Assembly: GCA_003157715.1 (NCBI GenBank)
Contig: PMKK01000161.1
Location: 1 to 6,127, forward strand
DNA length: 6,127 bases
Origin: Actinomycetota bacterium
GTDB lineage: Bacteria; Actinomycetota; Thermoleophilia; UBA2241
Reading direction: 5' to 3'
Shown one piece after another: positions 1-4,645 of this stretch (the first letter of the stretch is position 1; the number at the start of each line of letters is the position of its first letter). The notes below the pieces were generated by a model. It was not told where the DNA came from, ran no database searches, and saw only the letters and a list, made by a program, of their open reading frames with translations. The translations under genes were made by a program, and so were the position numbers.

Positions 1-174
1 GGCGATGAGCTTGGCTCTGGTGATGGGCGCGGGTGTCGCGACGGGTTTGGCGACCGAGGCGCGCGCCGAGACGCGCGCGGTCTTCGCGGCTGCTGCGCGC
101 GCCGGCCCGGTGGCGGTCTTCGCGGCCGACTTGCGCGCCGACGCGGCGCCCTTCCTGGCGTCGTGCTTGGGCAT
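1..174 (-). CDS. N-terminus of a basic Ala/Lys/Arg-rich protein, probably HU-family DNA-binding protein (partial)
   Basis: The ATG at 174-172 opens a frame that stays open to the left edge (58 residues seen). Residues 1-50 are almost only Ala, Lys, Arg, Ser, Thr, Pro and Val, with repeated AAKT/AAAK-like units, typical of disordered DNA-binding tails. The last visible residues, PITRAKLIA (50-58), resemble the start of the HU/IHF fold (usually T-K-x-x-L-I/V near its first helix). The likely product is therefore an HU-type nucleoid protein with an N-terminal basic extension, as known in several high-GC bacteria. The start is well supported by AAAGGAG at 187-181, six bases from the ATG. The fold itself lies outside the window, so a histone H1-like or other basic chromatin protein is the alternative. 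The gene is separated from the upstream ADP-ribosylglycohydrolase homologue by 269 bp and probably has its own promoter. Confidence 0.6.
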   Translation of the reverse strand, partial: MPKHDARKGAASARKSAAKTATGPARAAAAKTARVSARASVAKPVATPAPITRAKLIA

Positions 175-180
175 GAAGCA

Positions 181-187
181 CTCCTTT
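181..187 (-). promoter_or_regulatory. Shine-Dalgarno site of the HU-like gene
   Basis: On the minus strand this reads AAAGGAG, with a six-base spacer to the ATG at 174. It is the strongest ribosome binding site in the window and fixes the start of the basic protein, which suggests high expression. Confidence 0.75.
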
Positions 188-443
188 CAACGGTCTGCCG
201 CGTCTCGTGGCGCGGCGTTCGCGCGGGCTGCTTGCACTATCTATCACATCGGGAACGGCACCGGTCCGGCGCGGCGTTACGGCAATCGGCCGAAACGGCG
301 CTGCCGCACCGAACGCGCGGAGCCGGGCACGTGGCGAGGCGACGCGGCGAAGGGCTCGCGGAGAAGAGCGGTGGGGAAGGGCGGTCGCGCCGAGCCGGGG
401 CCGGGCGGGCGAAGGCAGGGCGCGCGTGAGCTCGCTGCGCGAG
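188..443. other. Intergenic region upstream of the HU-like gene
   Basis: This GC-rich spacer follows the stop of the ADP-ribosylglycohydrolase homologue and should hold the promoter of the HU-like gene. The only A/T-rich island is around 231-247 (minus strand TGATAGATAG), which may contain a -10 element, but no convincing -35 lies at the right distance. A short stem (CTCGC/GCGAG, loop GCA) directly follows the stop codon at 444 on the minus strand; it is too weak and lacks the T run needed to call a terminator. Open frames crossing the region have no protein-like composition. Confidence 0.4.
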
Positions 444-1361
444 TCAGCTCGTGGCGCGCACGGCGAGGCCGTCGGCCGCGGCCGTGGCCCGCTCGCGCAC
501 GAGCAGCGCCTCGAGCCAGCGCGCGGGAATGGCGTCGGCGCCGCGATTGACGATCTCGACGAGGGCGCCCTCGAAGGTGGCGGTGTGCAGGACGGCCCAG
601 ACGGCCGCCTTCAGCGAGTCGAGCACGAACGCCCCCGCGCAGATCTCGCTGGGTTCCGCGTCGGTCGCCTCGCGGAGCGCCTGAGAGACGCGTGAGTCTT
701 CGGCGTCGAGCGAGGCGGCGATGGCCGGCAGGCTCTCCTCGAACCTGCCGGCCATCGCCGCCACCAGAAGCTCGTTCAGCGCGACGCACGACCAGCCGGC
801 AAGGTGGTCGAAGTGCGTCAGGGCGGAATCGGCCAGCGACACGCCGCGTCGCGCGTCGCCGTCGAAGAAGTAGCGCAGCGCCACGGGGGCGCAGCGCATG
901 ACACTGCCGTTGCCGGCCGTGGGGGAGCCGAGTATCTCGTAGGCGCGGTGCGAGGCGAGCTCCCAGGGCGTGCCGGCAGCCAGCGCCAGCATGGCGGTGC
1001 GAGTGGTGAGGCTGACGTCGCGTGGTCCGGTGGCAAACCAGGCGCGGTAGCGGCCGACGACGTCGCTCGGGTCGAAATCGTCGGCCATGAGGCCCTCGGC
1101 CAGCGCCAGCATCATCTCGGTGGCGTCGGTGCCTTCGCCGGGCTGGACGCGGTGGCAGCCGCCGCCCACCATCTCGTCGAGCACGCCCCAGCGATCGCGC
1201 ACCTGCACGGGGGTGAGGAACTCGGCGGGAGCGCCCAGGGCGTCGCCGACGGCCAGACCGAGCAGGACGCCGCGGAACCGGTCGCGCGGCACGGGAGGGC
1301 GGTCGACGGGCCGGCGGTCGGCTGCGATCGTGCTCTCCCGCGTCATGTCGCCGTTACGCAT
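444..1361 (-). CDS. ADP-ribosylglycohydrolase (DraG/ARH) family protein, metal-site motifs degraded; probable pseudoenzyme
   Basis: This 305-residue protein of the DraG/ARH fold is related to enzymes that remove ADP-ribose from proteins or nucleic acids using two Mg ions. Family motifs present: RGVLLGLAVGDALGAPAEF (30-48, with the Glu of the first helix), GEGTDATEMMLALAEGL (75-91), PTAGNGSVMRCAPVAL (147-162), THFDHLAGWSCVA (182-194) and IPARWLEAL (278-286). Oddities: the metal-binding TDDT is TDAT (Ala80), and the C-terminal GGDxDT block with its following helix is absent. The chain runs from VNRG (271-274) straight into ADAIPARWLEAL, where relatives have about 20 more residues. Residues 1-27 are a polar extension. 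The start lies 12 nt after the stop of the M20 gene with no clear Shine-Dalgarno, suggesting translational coupling; Met6 (codon at 1346-1344) is an alternative start. Family assignment is firm. Loss of activity is inferred from known ARH structures, and a divergent subfamily with another role is possible. Confidence 0.9.
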   Translation of the reverse strand: MRNGDMTRESTIAADRRPVDRPPVPRDRFRGVLLGLAVGDALGAPAEFLTPVQVRDRWGVLDEMVGGGCHRVQPGEGTDATEMMLALAEGLMADDFDPSDVVGRYRAWFATGPRDVSLTTRTAMLALAAGTPWELASHRAYEILGSPTAGNGSVMRCAPVALRYFFDGDARRGVSLADSALTHFDHLAGWSCVALNELLVAAMAGRFEESLPAIAASLDAEDSRVSQALREATDAEPSEICAGAFVLDSLKAAVWAVLHTATFEGALVEIVNRGADAIPARWLEALLVRERATAAADGLAVRATS

Positions 1362-1373
1362 GGCGTTCGCATG

Positions 1374-2732
1374 TCAGGGGAGCAGTTCGGAGACCAGGAG
1401 TTCGAAGAAACGCACCTGGAACGGCACGTCTTCGAGGGCGATGCGCTCGTCCTTGGCGTGCTCACGGCCACCCATCGTCGCGGCGTCCTCGGCCGCGAAG
1501 GGGCAGAAGCCGTAGGCGACGATGCCGGGGAAGGCCTCGCGAAACCAGCGCGAGTCGGTGAACCCGGTGAGATGCAGGGGGATGACTTCGCAGCCCGGCA
1601 GCAGGCCGTCCATGACGCGCTCGATGGCCTCGCTCAGGGGCGTGGGCACCGGCGACTCGTTGGCGTCGGTGAGGTCGGTCCAGGCGAACTCCCAGCCGTC
1701 GATGCCGGCCAGCGCCGCGTCGACTTCGCGGCGCACGTCGTCGGGCCCCTGGCCGGGCAGCATGCGGCAGTCGATGTCGACCGAAGCGTGCGAAGGGATG
1801 ACGTTGAGCGCTTCGCCACCGCCGTGCAGGATCGTGGGCGAGAAGGTCACGCCGAGCAGCGGTTCGATCAGGTACGCCGCTTCGGGGTCGAGGCGCAGCA
1901 GCTCGCGGACGGCGGGGCGCGCGAGTGACTTGTCCTTGAGGCGGGCGCGCAGAGCGGGGTCCGAAACGAGGCGGTCGATGTAGCGGGCGGTGAAGGGCGC
2001 GACGGACACCTCGGCCTCGTGGTCGGCGAGGGCGGTGATCACCCTGCCCAGGCGTTCGTTGGGGTTCAGGTCGTGGAGCGGCACCGAGCCGTGGCCGCCG
2101 CGGCCGTGGACCGTGATGCGAAAGTCGGCGAAGGCCTTCTCGCCGACGGTCAGCGGGTAAAGCCTGATGCCGTCGACGACCGAGTAGGTGCCGCCGCCCT
2201 CGTTCAGAAGAAGGTCGCAGCGCACCAGGTCGGGGCGCTGCGTGGCAAGCCAGCGCGCGCCGCAGTAGTCGCCGCGTTCTTCGTCGGCGGTGGCGATGAA
2301 GAGCAGTTCGCCCGAGAACTCGGCGCCCTGCCGGGCAAGCCGGGCGACGGCGACGGCCTGGGCGGCCACCTGGTTTTTCATGTCGGTCGCGCCGCGGCCC
2401 CAGACGTAACCGTCGCGCACGATCCCCGAGAACGGCGGGAAGGCCCACTCAGCGGGTTCGGCCGGCACGACGTCGAGGTGCCCCAGCAGCCCCAGCGTAG
2501 GCCCGGGGCGCGTGCCGACGAGCCGCACGATGAGGTTCTGGCGGTCGGGAAGGTCGCCGACGAGCTGCGCTTCGAGACCATTGGCGGCGAAGTACTCGGC
2601 CAGCACGAGGGCGGCGCGGGTCTCGTTGCCGGGCGGGTTCGTGGTGTCTGCCTGCAGCAGGCGCGAGAGCAGTCCTATAGCCTCGTGCTCGAGCGCCTGT
2701 CGTTCGTCGCGCGCCATGCCCGGAACCTTCAT
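1374..2732 (-). CDS. M20-family metallopeptidase / deacylase (ArgE/DapE/ACY1-like)
   Basis: This 452-residue cytosolic amidohydrolase belongs to the co-catalytic zinc M20 family, which cleaves N-acyl amino acids or dipeptides. Visible landmarks: TTNPPGNE (30-37); LLGHLDVVPA (82-91) with zinc ligand His85 and Asp87; WGRGATDMKN (111-120) with the bridging Asp117; ATADEERG (147-154) with the general base Glu151 and neighbouring Glu152; LLNEGG (175-180) with Glu178; HGRGGHGSVP (209-218) with His214 of the lid/dimerisation domain; TGFTDSRWFR (389-398); and GGREHAKDERI (421-431) with the last zinc ligand His425. All expected catalytic residues are present and the length is typical, so it should be active. 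No signal peptide is seen. Substrate cannot be told from sequence: acetylornithine deacetylase, aminoacylase and dipeptidase names are all loosely possible. The start at 2732 is backed by GAAGGG five bases upstream; Met6 is a weaker alternative. It leads a two-gene unit with the ADP-ribosylglycohydrolase homologue. Confidence 0.92.
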   Translation of the reverse strand: MKVPGMARDERQALEHEAIGLLSRLLQADTTNPPGNETRAALVLAEYFAANGLEAQLVGDLPDRQNLIVRLVGTRPGPTLGLLGHLDVVPAEPAEWAFPPFSGIVRDGYVWGRGATDMKNQVAAQAVAVARLARQGAEFSGELLFIATADEERGDYCGARWLATQRPDLVRCDLLLNEGGGTYSVVDGIRLYPLTVGEKAFADFRITVHGRGGHGSVPLHDLNPNERLGRVITALADHEAEVSVAPFTARYIDRLVSDPALRARLKDKSLARPAVRELLRLDPEAAYLIEPLLGVTFSPTILHGGGEALNVIPSHASVDIDCRMLPGQGPDDVRREVDAALAGIDGWEFAWTDLTDANESPVPTPLSEAIERVMDGLLPGCEVIPLHLTGFTDSRWFREAFPGIVAYGFCPFAAEDAATMGGREHAKDERIALEDVPFQVRFFELLVSELLP

Positions 2733-2737
2733 CGCAT

Positions 2738-2743
2738 CCCTTC
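2738..2743 (-). promoter_or_regulatory. Shine-Dalgarno site of the M20 gene
   Basis: The minus strand reads GAAGGG, with five bases to the ATG at 2732. An out-of-frame ATG at 2737-2735 touches the site and has no spacer, so it is unlikely to be used. This supports Met1 of the M20 protein rather than Met6. Confidence 0.55.
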
Positions 2744-2752
2744 GTCACGACC

Positions 2753-2789
2753 GTCCTGCCGGGACGATCCACGACCGTCCCGCCAGGAC
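2753..2789 (-). promoter_or_regulatory. Operator-like inverted repeat, 13-bp arms, upstream of the M20 gene
   Basis: The arms are GTCCTGCCGGGAC (2753-2765) and GTCCCGCCAGGAC (2777-2789), separated by 11 bp. They pair at 12 of 13 positions; the only mismatch is central. Each arm is itself a small GTCC-N5-GGAC dyad, and the block is also a 24-bp direct repeat (2746-2767 and 2770-2791). It lies just upstream of the M20 Shine-Dalgarno and just downstream of a TATCAT hexamer. This placement suits a repressor operator or a 5' UTR hairpin. No T run follows, so a terminator is unlikely. Function is inferred. Confidence 0.5.
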
Positions 2790-2790
2790 A

Positions 2791-2796
2791 ATGATA
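2791..2796 (-). promoter_or_regulatory. Possible -10 element of the M20-ARH operon
   Basis: The minus strand reads TATCAT, one mismatch from the sigma70 -10 consensus, in the only A/T-rich spot of the gap between the DUF72 and M20 genes. No recognisable -35 is found 16-18 bp upstream, so this is tentative. If used, transcription would begin inside the inverted repeat at 2777-2789. Confidence 0.3.
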
Positions 2797-2865
2797 GCGG
2801 TTTTGACCGGCGGCGTGCTTTGCGGGGCGCGGCTGTCGCTTCCCGAGAGCCCGGCGGCGGACGCT

Positions 2866-2899
2866 CGCCCGGCCGCCGGGCACGTCACGCGGCCGGGCG
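2866..2899 (-). terminator. Hairpin after the DUF72 gene, possible terminator without U-tract
   Basis: A perfect 11-bp inverted repeat, CGCCCGGCCGC (2866-2876) with GCGGCCGGGCG (2889-2899), has a 12-nt loop and begins 11 nt past the DUF72 stop. Its place fits a transcription terminator. The minus strand after it is GC-rich with no T run, so it is not a canonical intrinsic terminator. It could instead protect the 3' end or assist Rho-dependent termination. Confidence 0.4.
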
Positions 2900-2910
2900 C
2901 GAACGCGCCA

Positions 2911-3912
2911 TTAGAGGAGCCGTTGCTGGCCGGCGGCCTCGCGGCCGTCGGCGCTCGAGGCCTCACGGGGCTCGTCTGAGCCCGCCGGCCCGCCGGCGGG
3001 CAGGCCGAGGAGCGACGTCATCTGGCGGGCGTTGCGCACTCCGTAGTCGCGATAGTTGTTGTTGAACAGCACGTGCACGCTCGCGGCGCGGGCCGCGAGC
3101 GTGCGGATCTGGGGTACCCACTCACCGAGCTCGGACTCGTCGTAGAGGTACTTGAACCTGTCCGACGCCGCGCGGCCGCGGATCTGCCACGTGTCGCGGT
3201 TACGGCCGTGGAAGCGCACGACGGCCAGGTCGGCGGTGGCCACGGCGACCGGCGGCGTGCTGTTGGGAAAGCCCTGCGGCTCGTCGACGCAGACGTAGGC
3301 GAGCCCCTCGCTTTCGAGAAACGACAGCGTGCGGGCCGTGGCTGATTCGTCGGCGAGCCAGCCGCCGCCGCGGAATTCGACGGCGATGGGGTAGGGGTGC
3401 AGCTCGGCGGCGGCCTTGCGGAGGTGCTCGCGGCTCTGGTGGCCGGCCCGAAACCAGGGCGGAAACTGAAACAGCACCGCACCGAGCTTGCCGGCCGTCT
3501 GCAGCGGCGCCAGGGCGCGGCGGTGGAGCTGCCAGAGGAGCTGCTCGCCCTCGGGCGGCAGGTCTCGCAGATACACGTTGCGCTTGCCGGCGGCCGGCGG
3601 CGGCACAAGGGCCTGGAGGTCGGGCGTAAGCCGTTCGGGCGTCGCGCCGTGACCCGTGAGCAGGGCGAACGCCTTGACGTCGAAGACGAACCCGGGTGGC
3701 GTGCGTTCGGCCCAGAGCCGGGCCACGTGCTCGTTCGGCGGGCCGTAGAAGGTGGAGTCGACCTCGACGATCGGAAACTGCGCGGCGTAGAACCCCAGGC
3801 GCTCGGCGGCGCTCGTCACGCCGACCGGGTAGAAGCCGCCCGAGGCGATCAGTGTGGGATCGGTCCATGAACAGTTGCCGACCAGGATGCTGGCCGCTTT
3901 CGTGTGGCTCAC
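2911..3912 (-). CDS. DUF72 family protein (YecE-like TIM barrel)
   Basis: This 333-residue protein shows the full DUF72 pattern: VGNCSW (11-16), VEVDSTFYGPP (49-59), FVFDVKAFALLTGH (76-89), GAVLFQFPPWF (144-154), IAVEFRGGGWL (176-186), YVCVDEPQG (206-214), VVRFHGRN (231-238), FKYLYDESELGEW (253-265) and FNNNYRDYGVRNARQM (283-298). DUF72 proteins form a TIM-barrel-like fold; their biochemical function is not established. The conserved acidic, His and Arg residues around the barrel are kept. The last 30 residues are a low-complexity Gly/Ala/Glu-rich tail outside the family domain. The start is GTG at 3912-3910, the only start codon between an in-frame upstream TGA and the domain. GGAGGT at 3921-3916 precedes it with an unusually tight three-base spacer. 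The gene probably stands alone, 178 bp upstream of the M20 gene on the same strand. Confidence 0.93.
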   Translation of the reverse strand: MSHTKAASILVGNCSWTDPTLIASGGFYPVGVTSAAERLGFYAAQFPIVEVDSTFYGPPNEHVARLWAERTPPGFVFDVKAFALLTGHGATPERLTPDLQALVPPPAAGKRNVYLRDLPPEGEQLLWQLHRRALAPLQTAGKLGAVLFQFPPWFRAGHQSREHLRKAAAELHPYPIAVEFRGGGWLADESATARTLSFLESEGLAYVCVDEPQGFPNSTPPVAVATADLAVVRFHGRNRDTWQIRGRAASDRFKYLYDESELGEWVPQIRTLAARAASVHVLFNNNYRDYGVRNARQMTSLLGLPAGGPAGSDEPREASSADGREAAGQQRLL

Positions 3913-3915
3913 CTG

Positions 3916-3921
3916 ACCTCC
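3916..3921 (-). promoter_or_regulatory. Shine-Dalgarno site of the DUF72 gene
   Basis: The minus strand reads GGAGGT, only three bases before the GTG at 3912. The match is strong but the spacing short, which may limit initiation. It confirms the GTG start, since no other start codon is available in frame nearby. Confidence 0.6.
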
Positions 3922-3991
3922 GACCGCGCTGCCGGCTCAAGTCTATCGCCGCGACGAGGCGAGGCGTCCCCGTTGCCGGCAAACGTCTACG

Positions 3992-4020
3992 TTGTCAAGG
4001 CGCCGTCGTCGTCCTATAGT
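3992..4020 (+). promoter_or_regulatory. Sigma70-type promoter facing right, upstream of the structured intergenic region
   Basis: TTGTCA (3992-3997), a 17-bp spacer and TATAGT (4015-4020) match the sigma70 consensus at ten of twelve positions. Transcription would start near 4027. No convincing protein gene follows before the tRNA promoter, so the transcript would be non-coding or a long leader to the tRNA. The -35 overlaps TTGACA on the opposite strand (3998-3993), but that has no -10 partner. Confidence 0.6.
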
Positions 4021-4199
4021 CGATGCGTGAAGGCTCTTGGCTTTCGTCACGGTCGCCCGACCAGTCTGTCGGCGGCGCACTGTGGCGCCACTGAGCGGTC
4101 CTCGCCGGGGCGGCCCCGGTGCGGGTGCGCGGCGGCTGGCCCGCCGGTACCCACGAGGTAAGTCCGTTCCGTCTGGCGCCGCCGACGGACACAGTGAGA

Positions 4200-4231
4200 G
4201 CGTGCGGGCTCGGCATTCCGGGTCCGCACGC
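4200..4231 (+). repeat. 14-bp stem-loop with CATT tetraloop
   Basis: GCGTGCGGGCTCGG (4200-4213) pairs with CCGGGTCCGCACGC (4218-4231) across the four-base loop CATT. Twelve pairs are Watson-Crick and two are G-U when read as plus-strand RNA. The G-U pairs become A-C mismatches on the opposite strand, which favours a plus-strand RNA. Confidence 0.6.
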
Positions 4232-4241
4232 CGCGCATCGT

Positions 4242-4261
4242 CGCCGGTCCGCGGACCGGCG
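4242..4261. repeat. 20-bp perfect palindrome
   Basis: The half-site CGCCGGTCCG is followed immediately by its exact reverse complement, with no spacer. It could bind a dimeric protein in DNA or form a stem in RNA. It lies 54 bp upstream of the tRNA-Leu -35 element. Confidence 0.6.
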
Positions 4262-4314
4262 TGCGGCGCCAGGCCGGCGCCCTCCCGGCATCATGCGGCG
4301 CGCTACGCGGCGCG

Positions 4315-4343
4315 TTGACCCGGCGGTGCGTGCAATCTATACT
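4315..4343 (+). promoter_or_regulatory. Sigma70 promoter of tRNA-Leu
   Basis: TTGACC (4315-4320), an exact 17-bp spacer and TATACT (4338-4343) give ten of twelve consensus matches. Start of transcription is expected near 4350, about 27 bases before the mature tRNA. It is the best promoter in the window. Confidence 0.8.
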
Positions 4344-4348
4344 CCCTC

Positions 4349-4370
4349 GTCCGGGCCTTCACGCCCGGAC
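4349..4370 (+). repeat. Leader hairpin between promoter and tRNA-Leu
   Basis: GTCCGGGC (4349-4356) and GCCCGGAC (4363-4370) form a perfect 8-bp stem with a six-base loop. It starts at the predicted transcription start and ends six bases before the tRNA, so it would form the 5' leader removed by RNase P. Confidence 0.6.
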
Positions 4371-4376
4371 ACGTGT

Positions 4377-4465
4377 GTCGGAATGGCGGAATTGGTAGAC
4401 GCGCTAGGTTGAGGGCCTAGTGAGGGCATTTCCTCATGGGGGTTCAAGTCCCCCTTCCGACACCA
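4377..4465 (+). tRNA. tRNA-Leu (anticodon GAG)
   Basis: The full class II cloverleaf can be drawn. Acceptor GTCGGAA (4377-4383) pairs with TTCCGAC (4455-4461). The D stem is GCG/CGC. Anticodon stem CTAGG/CCTAG encloses loop TTGAGGG with anticodon GAG at 4411-4413. The long variable arm is TGAGG/CCTCA (4421-4436). The T stem is GGGGG/CCCCC with loop TTCAAGT. Discriminator A is at 4462 and the CCA end is encoded (4463-4465). The long variable arm and discriminator A are the leucine identity features. It reads CUC and CUU codons; CTC is used often in the neighbouring genes. No T-rich terminator follows, so the transcript may run on toward the PAS gene. Confidence 0.97.
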
Positions 4466-4584
4466 CTCCGGCCTCCCTTAGCGCGGTCTGCTGCTCACGC
4501 GGGTCTCTCCGAGCCATCTCGTACTGGCTGGCTCGTGTCGGCGCTCGGGTGTTTACTGTGATCAGGGGTGCGAAGCCTTGGCCT

Positions 4585-4628
4585 GTCAGCGGTCTGACGG
4601 TTTCCGCCGTTCGCGGTCTTTCGACGGC
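4585..4628 (+). promoter_or_regulatory. Two small dyads in the leader of the PAS gene
   Basis: GTCAG-CGGT-CTGAC (4585-4598) is a perfect 5-bp stem. GCCGTTCG (4606-4613) pairs with CGACGGC (4622-4628) with one bulged T. They lie just before the Shine-Dalgarno-like AAAGGGG (4629-4635), ten bases from the ATG at 4646. They may act as an operator or modulate translation; the evidence is only position and symmetry. I saw no convincing promoter between the tRNA and this gene. Confidence 0.3.
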
Positions 4629-4645
4629 AAAGGGGCGACTGTCAC

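Larger units (their letters stand above)
4021..4314 (+). ncRNA. Hairpin-rich intergenic region, candidate structured RNA
   Basis: About 290 bp lie between the promoter at 3992-4020 and the tRNA promoter. Successive stems on the plus strand: CCGGGG/CCCCGG (4105-4119), CGGCGG/CCGCCG (4130-4146), a bulged 9-bp stem (4168-4189), a 14-bp stem with CATT loop (4200-4231), a 20-bp palindrome (4242-4261) and GGCGCC/GGCGCC (4265-4281). The open frames here give Arg/Pro/Ala-rich, non-protein-like translations. I do not recognise RNase P RNA, 4.5S, 6S, tmRNA or a riboswitch. High GC alone creates many short stems, so only the 14-bp stem, the palindrome and the promoter carry real weight. The 3' end is undefined. 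Confidence 0.35.

Noticed and set aside
277..789. Minus-strand open frame overlapping the 3' half of the ARH gene, considered as a frameshifted continuation
   Set aside because: The ARH frame itself carries the family's C-terminal IPARWLEAL sequence to its stop. The other frame is Arg-rich and has no GGDxDT motif, so a frameshift does not explain the missing segment.
804..1928. Long plus-strand open frame of 374 codons across the ARH and M20 genes
   Set aside because: It is antisense to two genes with clear family motifs. Its His/Gly/Ala/Val-rich translation matches no family and is the usual result of G/C-ending codons on the other strand.
2803..2808. TTGACC on the plus strand as a promoter
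   Set aside because: No -10 element lies at a workable distance and no plus-strand gene follows.
2019..3065. Plus-strand open frame of 348 codons
   Set aside because: It lies antisense to the M20 and DUF72 genes and becomes Arg/Gly-rich low-complexity sequence in the gap. It shows no motifs.
3993..3998. TTGACA on the minus strand as the -35 of the DUF72 gene
   Set aside because: The sequence 16-18 bp downstream is GC-rich with no -10-like hexamer. The same bases serve better as the -35 on the plus strand.
4150..4200. Weak resemblance of GAGGTAAGTCC to the conserved GAGGAAAGTCC of RNase P RNA
   Set aside because: The other universally conserved RNase P segments (for example the ACAGAA part of P4) are absent and the region is too short.
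4037..4318. Small plus-strand open frame of 93 codons in the structured intergenic region
   Set aside because: Arg/Pro/Ala/Ser-rich translation, no clear Shine-Dalgarno and no recognisable domain. A short protein cannot be excluded, but nothing supports it.
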